Assembly: GCA_030490835.1 (NCBI GenBank)
Contig: CM059977.1
Span: 36,291,676 to 36,355,675 of the forward strand
Length of the DNA stretch: 64,000 nt
DNA from: Annona cherimola
Taxonomy: Eukaryota > Streptophyta > Magnoliopsida > Magnoliales > Annonaceae
Reading direction: 5' to 3'
Below, piece after piece: positions 24,901-36,594 of this stretch. Position 1 is the first letter of the stretch, and each line of letters begins with the position of its first letter. Below the pieces are notes generated by a model. It was not told the DNA's origin. It was given only the letters and a program-made list of their open reading frames with translations, and did not search any database. Made by a program: the position numbers and the translations under genes.

Positions 24901-27900
24901 AGATGGAACTGAATTAACAAAGGGAATAAGTGTTTCTACAACATTATGATATCTGAAGTCAGAAACAAATTAAAAATGGAACAATAGTGCCCTTCAAGAT
25001 CTCATTTCATATTTATGCTTGTAACATATATGTGTAAGATAGGACAAATGCAGCATCTTTGCAGCACTGAAAATATTTTTCGCTTAAACAAACATGATGA
25101 CCATGTGTAAGACAGGACAGAGATGCGGCATCTTTGCAGTACTGAAAATGTTTTTGTTTAAACAAACATAATGACCAAGTCAGCTATTGAAACCTTGTTT
25201 CGACAGCATAGAAACAAGACAGAATTATAGTCACTGTCTACTATATACAATAAAATTGAGATTGGGAGGAAAGGGAAATTCTTGCATGCAAAAAATTACT
25301 AATCAAAGCCGAACAGAATAAGTATAGATACATACACTACTTTTGGTGAGGTGCAAAGATGAAGCATTTGCCAAAATGTATATTCAATGTCCATTTGTTG
25401 CCACTACAATGAAGAGTCATCATAACCCAAATGAGAAAAAGAAGAATATTTTAGAAATCATTAGTACATGAATGCAAAAATTGTAACATAGCGCACAACA
25501 GTTCACTGCCTATGAATAAGCACATGGCCAAATTGTTCATTCAAATGCCAATAGTCAAATTTAAACAAGCGACTCCAAAATGCAAAGGTCTTCAACACAT
25601 CTCCAAGAAAGCTACAGAACATGTCATTTCAAATACAAGTTACACAGAGAAAATTGTAGGCAACTTCCTCAGTCACTCATAAAACCAAATACCAACTTCT
25701 TTTGGCATCAAAGGAAAACTTCATAAATAATCTAAGATTGAAGAAGTTCGGCTCTTTTTTCATTTCATAGGGATGGCAGGCAGTTCATTACCATATCATT
25801 TTTTAACCTGATTCCATTTTTAGATAATTATGTTACCCATCGAAAACATGTATGTAAGTAACACCAATGCAACTCTTTTCTCAGTGAAGCAGCTACTTCA
25901 ACAGCCTTTTCCACAGCAATAACTAGTTAGAAAGTGGACTGTGAGCTAGACCTCCCAACTGGCTGAGCATGCGCTAACAAATCTCCACAGCTATTCTTCT
26001 CAACGTAAGGCAAGGTGTACTAAATCTCACACTTTAAAGCATCCACACACACTATAAAACTACTGCAGATTAATTTTTAAAATTTTAAGAAAAAAATTAG
26101 AGAATTTCCAAAAACTACTATACAAAAGCCAGTCTAGTCCCCAAACTAATAAAAAGCCTAGAATATCATGGTAGAGGAGAATTTTTTGGAGAAACTAAGA
26201 CAAACGATATCTAGAAAAAGAAAATGCTAAAAATGTGTGGCATTTAGCAAATATCCAAATATGCTCTATGTGCTGTTTTGAAAAGTATTGCTGCATATTT
26301 GCTAAATATTATTGTGAGTTGGGAAATACAAATTTTCTGAATTTAATTTTCTATAAGCTGCCAGATTCTTACAGTGTAAAATTAGACACCAAATATGAAC
26401 TTTGCAAACCAGGATTTGACCGCTTGGAGGAAGAATTTTCTTTGCCACGCAAACATTAGAGGAATGGTGCACGGAAGCTAGATTTAATCAGAAAACATAT
26501 AAAATATGAAAAAAAAAAAATTCTACAATACTATGAATTCAACTGGTCAGTATGGCTGCATCATCATAAAGGGAAAAAAAAAAAAAAAAAAAGAAAAAAG
26601 AAGCTAAGAAAATACAAAAAAAAGTCTGGCAGAAACTGTAGGACAAGAATTTTTGGGCCACCTTTTCAAAGTCTTTTGGGCCAAATAGGAAATACTTAAG
26701 AAAAAGTGGTGGTAAGAACCTTGGCAAATTCAGAGTTAAACGGAGGTATTGTCCAAAAGGGAAAAACAAAACATCCTGCAAAATGGTGGCCTAAACTAAA
26801 CATCCCTACAAAAGGAAGGGCCTTGATGAGGATTACCTGGACATCCTTGAAAACTTTAATTATTCTTATGCTAAACAATTTCACGAAATTTTCAAAAGAT
26901 CCATGGATGCAGCTGCCTCACAATTCGAGAAGTTTAATAAGACTGAATGACTTTGCAAAGAACTATGCCAAAACCGTCCTGGAAGATCTTACAGATATCA
27001 TGGATCAAAAAGACTTGATGTACTCTCAGATAGATGTAATCTGTCAGAAGGCACTGGTACTCCTTGACAATCTAAAAGTCTATGCAGACACAGGAGAAAC
27101 TCCCAAAAGGAAAGCTGAAATAAGATATTGCTGAAATAAGGTATTGGATGAACATTAAAACTCAAGGCTTCCCCACTCCCAAGTCGGAGATTAGAAAATG
27201 CTAAAAGAATGTACATCTACAACAGAACCTTATGTGAGATTAGAGAACATATAGGGAACTAACTAAAGTAGACTGAGGATCAGTTCAAGGAAAATCTGGC
27301 CCTGCTGTGCAAAGGACTCAAAATACTATGGCAGTCCCAAATTTATTTGACACTAAATGTTGGTGTCCTGAAGAGTGCTGCGATCTCTATTCTCATCTAG
27401 CATTGGCCGAGGGACACTTTGAAGACAAACTATTCGCTTGAACTAATGTATGTGAAAGTCTGTTTGAAATCTTCAAACTTCTGCGGCTCTCAAAAAGGTA
27501 GTACATGAATTTATGCTCGTCTGGGATCACCCACATGTTAGCCTGCACATCAAAATCATTCCTCTAAACTGGGAGAAAGCGAACATCTCGACTATGATGG
27601 TAGTTATAATTTTATCCAGATCAACGCTAAATCTCCACTCTACCTGATTGCTGGAGGAGGAAATCCTGCTCCTTTCTGTTGGACCTATGAGATGCAATGT
27701 GAAGTGTGAACTTAAAACATGATACAATTTCTACTATTGTCTCCTTGCTTTAATGGTATAATTCTTGGCATCTAGCTACTAGCAGATTCTCTATAAAGGT
27801 ATGGGGATGTTGATCTATGATCACGCTCAACCAGCTAGGAGAGTGATAATTCACAAATTTACAAATATTTTAATATCAATTTCACACCTTTAATTATAAA

Positions 27901-30900
27901 TAGGGAAATTAAATATACGCTTTGCGCAAAATTTCTTCAAATTTATATTTTTCATAAAACTTTCATATTTGTCATAAAATGGATCATCTTGCATTATTTT
28001 TTGAAATACAAAATGCGAGTTAATTTATTTTGTGATAAAATGAAATTATACATGTTAAATGAAATTAAACAAGCTCAAAGATAACTAGGAATGTTTGCTG
28101 ACCTACTTAAATAATTTGGAGAAAAATTATAAATATTTTAAATAGCTTAAATGATCAAATATGAATTAATAGATAATATTTTAAGATATAAAAGTTCATC
28201 ATAAAATATAATGAAATTATATAAATATAAGAGAAATAAAATAGGCTCAAAATGATTTAAGGATATTTGTTAACCTATTCAAATAATTTGATCATAATTA
28301 TGAAATATTTTAACGGCTTAGATTAGTCATGTATCTACTGTAGGTGGAAATATGCATATGTCCATGCACCATCGAAATACCACTTTTGGTGCTCCATCAT
28401 CTTCTCTCTAGGTCCATCTATGGCCGTCGTCCACCTACCTTAGATCTGCCCGACAACAAGTGCTGACTTCATTCTCTGGCGTCCGACCGCTCAAGCCACT
28501 GATGGCAACAAAACCACATAGCTGACACCTCCTTTCAACTGCAATCAGCAGCATCTTCAAACCCATCTTTTTCGGCATTAAAACATAAGCTCAAGATTGC
28601 AACCACCTCTTGAAATCTAACAGCAAGCCTCATTTTTGAGTGATGTAAAATTTATTTTATTGCTTTATAATTATTTTTAATGCTTTGTAATTATTAAGTT
28701 TCAATTTATAGTTTTAATTTTTATATTAAATTTACCCCTTTCTTTCCTGCTTTGTAATATTTAGATTAAATTTAATGCATTTTTAGATTAAAATTTATTC
28801 ATGCAGTCTTTTATTACTTTCTTTGATTAGATTTAAGCTGCTATTAATTAGTTGTGTTTTCCTTTTCTCTTCCCTCTCTCTCTCTTTCTTTCCTCTCTCC
28901 TCCTCCCTCCTCTTTCCTCTCTCTTCTCTCTGTCTCTCTCTCTCTAATTTCTCTCCTCTTTCTCCCTCTTCTTTTCTTATTCTCTCTCCTCTCTTTCCTT
29001 TCTCCCCCTTCTCTTTCTAATCTCTCCCCTCCCCTCTTCTCACTTTTCTCTCTTCTCTATGGATTCATCCCGACTCGTCATTATTCTACGCTATCTTCCA
29101 TATAGTTTTAGCATTAATGCGAATTAGTCAATTTAATTAAATTGTTGTTCAATGCTCTTAACGACAAGTACTCTATGTGCATCAAAAAGACAAGAATGCT
29201 TTCCAATCCTTCATCAACATGTTCTTAGTCAATTTCACTAACTGCTCTGAAGACGCCAAGAAAGGGTTTTGTGATCCCTTCTTCGAACTTAAGTATAATT
29301 CTCATACGTGTGATTCCCCCCTCAATGAACTGCTTGAAGAAGAGTTAATAATACAAGAAAATGCCTCAACCAATGATGACCCTAGTGAGAATAAGCGATT
29401 GGTGATCAGGGTGAAGCTAAAATCGAGTAAGTAATTCAGCCTGAGCTCGATATCCTAGACAAAGTGCCAATAAAATACCATGAAATGCCTCCTGAACAAG
29501 AACCTCCTTCTAACAGCCAGGATTACAACATGGAACAGCCAATCAATGAAGAAAACCCACAAAATGAACCTGATGAAATCCCAACAGCTTGAAGATTAAA
29601 ATCCAACTGATCGTAATCCTAGAAGAACATAATTAAATAAAACCTTCCTTTTGAAATCATCTAATAGAGTTCCCTCTTCGAGCTATATTTAAGTTTTATG
29701 TGTTTATTTATTATAAGATCCTAAAATCCATGTATCCTAGCAGCTTTGTAGGCAAGGCCTATGAGATACATGGTAGATCCTTTAGCAAGAGGCATTTGAA
29801 TAATACTCCAGACTTTCATGTTGTTACCGGTCTGCCAATTTCCCTAGATGTTAGCAATAAACATCTGTCCACTCAAGCTACCTATATGTTCATGTCTCTC
29901 CATGCTTCTCATCCTTGTAAACAAAATGTGTACGGTATAAAAACACCGAAATTCAAGCACTAATCGTTTACCCAAAAAAAAAAAAAAAATTCAAGCACTA
30001 TTCTTTAAGGATCCTGATCGTATGCTCCCGGGGCATACACCTATTTTTTTATTTTTTAAAAAAAAAAATTTTACAATAGTGTTAATATAAGTGTATTTAA
30101 TATGTGTATAAATTTTTACCATTTTTTGAGTATTTTAGATATTTATTTTTTATTTTTGAAAATCAGTGGCATTTTAGGTAATTTAAAATACTTCAAAAAT
30201 GGTAAAAATTTATACACATATTAAATACACTTATATTAACACTATTGTAAAAGAAATTTCAAAAAAAAAAATTAAAAAAAAAATATGTGTATGCGCCCAA
30301 GAGCATGCAGCGCTACATGCTCCCAGGAGCATACGATCAGGATCCATTCTTTAATACCTAAAAAAAGGAGGTCACCATGCTACTAGTGAACTGTAGGGGA
30401 GGTTTAAAGGTGAAACCAATCAGATCTCCTGCAAATAAATGTCAGCACTACTTAAATCAGATTCCATAAACTAGCTAAGACCAGTCTTCAGTATTTCAAC
30501 AAAGAATTCAAATAAAGATAAGATGATGAACTTGCAAACTCAGAATTTAGCCTTTTTATCTTACAGGCTTAGATGTAAAGCCTCACTAAGTTTATTTCCC
30601 TTTAACTGAAGATAAAACGTAAGGGTATGTTGGAAATGGCGACAGTTTCCCTTAACTGTTTGGAAACAGGGAAAGGAGAGAGAAAAATAATATAGATAAA
30701 TGAGAGGAATTAGAAGGAACGATATGATGCAATAGAGAGTAATGATTAAAAATAAAATGAACAAAGACCAAATAGGCAAGTGTTTTATATGAAAAGATGA
30801 AGAATAATGATTGAGAATATAGGTAATAATCAATAAAAGTAGGCTTGTTAGTTAAGATGCCAAATCACATTAAAAGGTATGAGAGAAAAAGTAGAAAAGA

Positions 30901-33900
30901 GTGGAAAACTTTCCCACTTTTTTCCACATTAGCAAATGGAGCCTAAAACTTTTTCTCATTTGGACACCCCCTTTTAATTAATTTGACAATTTAACAACCC
31001 TCCCACCCCTACTTTTTTCATTATTGCATATACTCAAATATAAAATCATTACAATATATCTTTTCCACTTTAAGAACCTATCTATTTTATCTTTATTACT
31101 TGATTTCTAATCATTACTCTCTATCATGTCTCATCATTGCCTTTCTTTTCTTCAACTATTACTAGTTCTACTTTTTCCTCCTATTCCCCATTACCAAACA
31201 CAGACTTAGCGACATTACATGTTCTCTGTCTTTGTACATTCATGATCTTGCAATTTGAATTCAGCCAAAACAATTTGAAAGACATCGTTTTACAGAGCCA
31301 GCTCTTCCCTTCATTTATTTGAGTTATACAAAGAGTTCCTTTTTTCGCACATATGTTCTTGATTAAGGATTCTCTTCCAGTTTCAATATGTTGGAGACAA
31401 AACTTGAAGGGCATATAAAATGAACTTCTGAACCACAGACATGAATTCATAAGCATCATACCGTTGCCATCATTTATTTGTCTACCTGTCATATATTTTC
31501 CCTTTGTTGCAGTAACTTGCACTAAACTCCCACAGCCAAAACAATACTCAATTTCTACAGTGGTTTCTGCTTAGTGTCTGCCTCCCCAATCCCAATGCAT
31601 ATATTTTCTTTCTTGACGATTTAATATATTTTTTCTTCATAAGCAGTAGCCCTCACATACAGGTAAACTAGGTTTCATCACAAGGCCCACTTTTCAGACT
31701 TAACAACTATTGGCAATGCACTGGGTGTTAGCCATATGCATCAATGTTGTAACTATCTTCGTGCTACTTCTGTATCAAATAAGTAGCAAAAATCAAATAA
31801 AGACAAGCAAGAACTTGATAGAAAAAACAGGTGGTGTCAAAGAAAGATAATATCAACAAAATTTAACTTGCATTAAATGAGCACAACTCGTGATCATCCA
31901 TCCACATAGTAGATTGGAAATGAAACAATAAACTCAAATTACCATCATCACAAAGAATTATCCCAACAAAGTGGAGTCAGCTACATAAATATGACCGTGC
32001 AATTTTAACTTTTGGGTACAGATTCATGAAAAGAATTATTGCAAAAGCTACTGCCAAATTAATAAAACCTAACCTCAAACGTGCATAGCACATGCAGCAA
32101 TTCAACCAAACTCCTTAGGTATACAATAGCCTATTGCGTAAACTTAGTAAATCAAGAAAGCACCCAATCATCACCAGACATTCATTACCACCATCCACAT
32201 TTGAGTTTGAATAACATGTTTGTTTTACTATCACAGTTAAAATCATAAATATTCCTGCCTAGGGCATTGAAGCTCAGTAAATCTATCAAACAATTGTCGT
32301 CAAAGAAAATATATTAATCACTTGACAAATTCTGGGTAGTCGGCTGCAACTCTTGACCAGTTAGAACATTAAGTTCTGATTACATAAGAAGTTATATAAT
32401 CCAATTCTCTGTACACCATCTTGATATTATCACTGATAATATCTGTTGAGAGCCAATCTAATGCATGGTGCTCCCACACATAGCTTGGGTCTGGAGAGAG
32501 CTGTCCGCATACTCAATCTTACCTTTGATGTATTACAAAGAGGCTATTATTCACAAGCCCATGACCACCAGCAAAGGCAGTTATTCTTATCATTGAACCA
32601 GGCCCACCCCCTGTTCAACCAATCAATAATAAGTGGAACATGTGAACAGTGAACCCGGGGCTATGCCCGCTGGTTTCACACTGTGGCTTCCAATCCATAG
32701 GCCCAGGGTTCGACCCTACTAGAAGCTTGTCTCCCCTCCCCTCCCCTCCCCCAATGTAATCAAATAATAATAATTAATAATAAGTGGAACATAAATTTAT
32801 TTGTTGCTTTCAATTTATCATAAATTTATCACTGAAAACATCAGGAAAATACCAATTTCATCCATTTTATGAACTTTTTTACAATAAAATATTTTCTTAT
32901 GGAAAAATCTAACAGATAAAGGGAAAGTTAGGGATTTCTTAAGGCCCGTTTGGCCAAGCTGTTAAGAAAGAGGAGAACACTTTGGAATTTTATAATGTTT
33001 AGATTGTGCATGAAATTGTTTGATTCACTGAAAAATGCACAGTTTTGCATGTTTACAGGAAGCTATCTAGGGGTGCTTCACACAAATGAGTGGTGCGTCA
33101 AGGACAACAACTGACATGGGCTGTGAAAAAGCTTTCATAAATTAGGTTTATTTTGTTTAGGGTTTTATTTGAATTTTTTGTTATTTTAGGTATTTAGATT
33201 GGTTTTAGGTTACTTCTATTTTTAGTTTTCTTAGTATGGAATTTCCTTGTTACAAAAATTTACACATTTCTTGTTGCTCGAGTTCAAGGTTTAATATTTT
33301 TTATAAATAGGGTGCTTTATTTAATTGAACAGAATTTTTTATGAGAGACTTATGAGAATTTATGAATTGAGATTTCTTTGGGTCTTTCTCTAGTCCTGTT
33401 TCTTTTTCCTAATTCATTTGATGTTTCTCCCCTATTTTCCTTGTGTGTTATTAAGAGGATCTTCCCTCTTTCTTCCAAAGTCTCTTGCTTTTTATTGACA
33501 CAAAGCATCTTGTCCTGCACGATCAACACGACTCCAAGCAGGCCCTTAGCATACAAATATCTACCTTCTGAATTGATGATGACATTCATGATAGGAAAAA
33601 TTTTTTATTATTTTAAAAATATATTTTTAATGGAAATTTTTGTTTATGTTATCAGATGGAAGCTAGGGGATTCTTAGCATGCAACTAAGGGCAGAAGAGA
33701 CTGTGGATGAATAATGTTTTTAAGGGTAAAGTTAAATTGCTTTTCACATATTGATAGTGAGATGCATTTATCAAAACACATTCTTCAGGCGGATGAACTT
33801 AAGAATTGTAACTCCTTTTCTTAATGTCTATACGCATTTCAAATGCCAACATATATGTCCATTTCTCACTTAATTTAAGCTTTTAATGTAGCCTTTTTCC

Positions 33901-36594
33901 CTAAAAATGTTTTATATTTGAGTTAATTCATCACAAACTATCATACATGATTTTTATTTTTCATTTTTTTCCATTTTACAAATAGATTTCCCTAATAAAA
34001 AATTAATTATCACCAAGAAATACAATAAGATCTTGTTCCCAATTGACCAAAAAATTAGACTTTATCAATAAGGCAAACACTAATCCGAAAGACTAAAAAG
34101 TCTCTCAAATACAAACACAGGACTACTAAACTCATCAAGCTGTTTCCTGAGTTGAAGTTAGAAGGGTATTCAAGCAGGATTATCCTCATGTGAAAAAAGA
34201 AAAAATGTTTCTCAGTGAACTATTTTCAAATTTTGTCAATTCAAGCAATGTAATTTATATCCTTACCAAAAAAAAAAAAATTATAACCTTACAAACACAT
34301 ATCAGACTATTGAACTCTACTAATTGTTGATTTGGCATCTGACTCCATCACCAATCAAATCCACAAATTGATTCCTCATTCATACACTGCTCAAAAATCA
34401 TCTATGCTGTCATGGCAGAAATCCTCAACCAGATAGATTGATACAACCCAAGAGCTCCATTGTAATTTGTAATACAACTCTAGTACACTACAAATCCAAA
34501 GTGACCAAGGCATCATCAAAAGTTTGCGTTCATTTGTTTTAGGATGTCTCAATACTACCATGAAGGAAGAGTATTGAAGGCTTTCTGTTTAGATTCCAAC
34601 ATGTTTTTCCAAAAATAGACTATTTTATTTCATCAAAAAAAAATAGACCATTTTATTTTACATTACGTGTTTACAATACCAATCAAGTAGAAGCACGTGA
34701 CGAATTATGATATCAATGGCACATGTTGGCAGAGGGACAGTTAATGAAAGACCCCATAGCCTTTAGTCAGCTTATGTAAGAGAAACATGTTTTACCATAT
34801 AAACTAAGTTTTACCATTTTTGGATATGTGTATATATTTTTTTTTGATATTTTTAAACATCTACAAAAATCTCCAAATATATATATATATACACATATCT
34901 AAAAATGGTAAATTTTGGTTTATACGTTAAATACAATTAGATAAACAAGTGTTAGCCCAAGCTAAGCAAATATCACGCTTAGCCCACCTCAAAAAACCCA
35001 TTAACAATACTTTTTTTTGCTTTTTCTTCATACACTTGTTTATCTAAGTGTATTTAACGTATAAGTTTAAAAACAAGTGTTTTTCTAAGTGTTTTTAGAC
35101 TTATACGTTAAATACACTTAAATAAATAAGTATATCAAGGAAAAAGTAAAACAAAATTGCTATAAATGGATTTTTGAGGTGAGCTAAGCGAGACGTTTGC
35201 TTCGCTCGAGCTAACAGGATCATTCCTCCTTATGTAATACGCTAATAAAATATGACTGTAAACAGTTTGTGCTCCCAATGTCTCATTGCAAGCATTAAGT
35301 TGGCAATTTCCATAAAACTTTTGTTGTAAATTTATCACAAATCTCAACAATCAAAACTAGCATGACATGTTTCATGTAGTTGACTCCAATTAGTTAGGAT
35401 AAAAAGTGATTATGACAAAATGAAGATGATCTTAGTGAACTGACAACCAACAATGCTGCTGTACTCATCAAAAGATTCATAAAGGGACAGCAACGGTAAT
35501 TGCAATCTGGCATCCAACACTATTTTACTAGTTGAAAGATTTACACAGCTCAGCCATGGTAATTGGTATCTGGCATTCGTTGAGCTAGTACTAGAACCAA
35601 TCCAATTCTCTTCCACCCTTTCTCTCTCTAATGATTACTCCAATTTACGAACCACGAAGCCAAAAAAAACACCAACAAAAACAGCAAAATGCAGAACTTC
35701 CATGAGATGTGCCTCAAGATACCAGTCATATACACCTTTTGAAATGATTTGACATCTTCATAACCTCACAACCTAACTTTTGATGTCATTACGTCTACAT
35801 TTCAATTATTTTTTCATGCTTTCCATACAGCTAACCTATTTATTTTATCTTTGTTCTCTTTATTTCGAATCATTACCCCTATCGGATCACATCATTCTCT
35901 CGCATCTTCAAATTTTTCCCACTTCTTTTTACCTCATACCAAAAAGCCACATAATTCTCACCATGATTCCACTGAATGGTAAAAATTATAGTCGAAACAG
36001 ACATTTGAAACCGAAGGCTTCAACCAATAGTCAAGCCAGATGATTGTTGAATCACTAAGATGCGAACTGTAGCCTCAGTACAAAAATCCAAGATCTTGGA
36101 AATTTTCGCATTCAAGTATTTTTCTTTCCAGCAGCTACAACTGACGTCTCAGCAACGTCAACTACTGAGCTATGCTGCAACCGTAGAAACCGAAATTCAG
36201 ATCGATATTGCCAAACCCCATTTCCCTGACAATCAGAAAACGCCGCAGCGCACCGCAAAATCCTATCTTCAGTGGCTTTCCCATACGCTCAAACGCAAAA
36301 CTAAGAGAGCCCCTGACGAATTCGTCCGATAAAACGTGTCAGACGAAAAAATCAACAAGAAATTCTGAACCAGAATCCCACGGAACGGCGACTTCCATAG
36401 AATATCGTGGAATCAAAAACTAAATGAGTTGGAAACAGAAATTGCAGAGATCCACTGAAAGCGAAACCAGTAGAAGAGATTGGAAAGATGGGGAGAGAGA
36501 TTGAGACCTTGACGATCCGGCGGAGGTATTGCGGCAGCATAGGTGTGGGGCGCACGTTGGAGGGCGTGCGCCCTTTCGAGGCGGTGGGCAGCAT
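10964..36594 (-). CDS. UNC-50 family Golgi membrane protein, ten coding exons
   Basis: UNC-50/GMH1 proteins are multi-pass Golgi membrane proteins; yeast Gmh1 binds Arf exchange factors and worm UNC-50 supports receptor trafficking. Coding exons, in transcript order: 36594-36508, 25403-25336, 23687-23662 (26-nt microexon), 21374-21284, 19015-18920, 16764-16696, 12406-12348, 12243-12121, 11179-11108, 11019-10964. All introns begin GT and end AG, and codon phases join perfectly to 747 nt, 248 residues plus TAG. The N-terminus is MLPTASKGRT, with PQYLRRIVK before the first intron. Family blocks follow in order: WQQMDIEYTFWQML, TKNQWARDDPAFVV, LREEASNSHVVEQRVEW, YAFDVHCNSFFP, SPLLVAHGFIPVLLSNLL, YYHYLNFLGYD, LPFLERTTFFLYPIG and LILSGFNP. 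Hydrophobic runs fit about five membrane spans. Plant members are about 250 residues, so the gene looks complete and intact. Intron 1 is 11.1 kb. Confidence 0.95.
12407..16695 (-). other. UNC-50 intron 6 (4.3 kb)
   Basis: The intron lies between the exons ending ..VVEQRVEW and starting ..LYAFDVHC. It is AT-rich with poly-A runs (for example near 15542-15562 and 16001-16013). A short imperfect repeat, TTACCTTCTTGCCAATAGACC, recurs around 13953-14020 in altered form. I see no gene or clear mobile element in it. Confidence 0.6.
17527..17790. mobile_element. MITE with GGGTGTRTTTGG ends, in UNC-50 intron 5
   Basis: The segment starts AGGGTGTATTTGG and ends CCAAACACACCCT, so its termini form an inverted repeat. 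The interior (CTTTTCACCCTTC, CAATCATTTT, TAACTTATCTATTTTA, TCATCATTATCCCC, ATCACATCATTC) recurs at many places in this window: about 22.3-22.55, 30.95-31.2, 35.75-35.95, 36.8-37.2, 58.6-58.9 and 62.7-63.0 kb, and inverted at 22.03-22.25, 30.6-30.9, 58.4-58.6, 58.9-59.2 and 59.5-59.7 kb. It is non-coding and short, so a MITE; hAT origin is possible but the target duplication is not clear. Confidence 0.55.
21543..21695. repeat. Tandem duplication of about 75 bp in UNC-50 intron 3
   Basis: Copies at 21543-21616 and 21617-21695 start AATACAGAATCC and end AGCACTACAAAATTC. They differ by a few bases and a short G/A insertion. The copies sit about 170 bp upstream (in transcript sense) of exon 4. Confidence 0.85.
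22020..22560. mobile_element. Two MITE copies in opposite orientation, UNC-50 intron 3
   Basis: The left half (about 22030-22255) is the inverted form and the right half (about 22285-22550) the direct form of the GTTTGG-type MITE family described at 17527-17790. Shared blocks include ATCATCTTTTCACATCC, CATACAACTACC and CCCTATTGAATTATATCA. Their head-to-head arrangement makes a large imperfect palindrome. Confidence 0.5.
25031..25177. repeat. Tandem duplication of about 73 bp in UNC-50 intron 2
   Basis: Copies at 25031-25103 and 25104-25177 share TGTGTAAGAYAGGACA, GCATCTTTGCAG and TTAAACAAACATRATGACC, with scattered differences. The block lies 160 bp downstream of exon 2. Confidence 0.8.
28641..29184 (+). 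repeat. LTR of a Tat/Athila-like retrotransposon (copy 2), in UNC-50 intron 1
   Basis: It starts TGATGTAAAATTT and ends GTGCATCA. The inner order matches the copy at 559-1220: AT-rich part with TTTTAATTTTTA and AGATTAAATTTAATG blocks, CT-rich tract (about 28858-29055), then TATGGATTCATCCCGACTC, CATTATTCTACGC and TGCTCTTAACGACAAG. No second LTR or primer binding site lies next to it and no 5-bp target duplication is seen. It is probably a solo LTR, in antisense orientation to the UNC-50 transcript. Confidence 0.6.
29185..29592 (+). pseudogene. Acidic coding remnant next to the LTR
   Basis: The frame directly after the LTR reads KDKNAFQSFINMFLVNF, has acidic stretches (LNELLEEELIIQE) and ends ENKRLVIRVKLKSS, where a perfect GTAAGT donor-like site occurs at 29427. 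A second open frame from 29431 continues for 54 codons with a Pro/Glu/Asn-rich composition. Either one coding sequence has a frameshift here, or the GTAAGT is a real splice donor. I do not recognise the protein. It lies antisense within UNC-50 intron 1. Confidence 0.3.
30009..30345. mobile_element. Mutator-type foldback MITE with perfect 9-bp target duplication
   Basis: The ends are inverted repeats: GGATCCTGATCGTATGCTCC at the left and GGAGCATACGATCAGGATCC at the right, 20 of 20 matching. The arms remain complementary inward (TTAATATAAGTGTATTTAATATG against its reverse), so the whole 337 bp can fold into a hairpin. ATTCTTTAA flanks it at 30000-30008 and 30346-30354, a perfect 9-bp duplication as made by Mutator-like transposases. 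It has no coding capacity. A related copy lies at 60502-60864. Confidence 0.85.
30610..31210. mobile_element. Pair of inverted GTTTGG-type MITEs, UNC-50 intron 1
   Basis: About 30620-30930 is the inverted and about 30940-31205 the direct form of the MITE family described at 17527-17790, with blocks such as CATTACTTGATTTC, CTCTCTATCATGTC and CATTACCAAACACAG. The two form a long imperfect palindrome. Confidence 0.45.
32642..32775 (+). mobile_element. tRNA-derived SINE with a 17-bp target site duplication
   Basis: A 134-bp insertion contains GGGTTCGACCC, a good RNA polymerase III B box, downstream of a CCCGCTGGTTTCACAC region that may be the degenerate A box. It ends in a pyrimidine-rich CTCCCCTCCCC stretch and an ATAATAATA tail. 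It is flanked by a perfect 17-bp direct repeat, AATAATAAGTGGAACAT, at 32625-32641 and 32776-32792, the hallmark of LINE-mediated insertion. It lies in UNC-50 intron 1. Confidence 0.75.
34795..35215. mobile_element. Foldback element(s) with long inverted repeats
   Basis: Inverted arms of about 45 bp start GTTAGCCCAAGC at 34951 and end GCTCGAGCTAAC at 35215, with matching CGCTTAGCYCACCTCAAAAA blocks. Inside lies another palindrome around TATTTAACGTATAAG. To the left (34795-34950) a third palindrome surrounds the centre near 34855. This looks like a Mutator-type foldback with a second related unit joined on its left; no clean target duplication was found. Confidence 0.5.
35735..35965. mobile_element. 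MITE fragment near the UNC-50 promoter
   Basis: Contains the blocks TCATGCTTTCCATACAGCTAA, TATTTATTTTATCTTTG and ATCGGATCACATCATTCTC of the MITE family described at 17527-17790. It is in UNC-50 intron 1, about 600 bp downstream of exon 1. Confidence 0.45.

Noticed and set aside
26706..27134. 142-codon frame on the plus strand in UNC-50 intron 1
   Set aside because: No recognised domain; a 16-bp duplication near its end breaks a possible continuation. Possibly a decayed captured fragment, but not supported enough to annotate.
559..29184. The two LTRs at 559-1220 and 28641-29184 as a pair bounding one element
   Set aside because: They differ strongly, the DNA between holds most of the UNC-50 gene, and no retrotransposon body or primer binding site is present.
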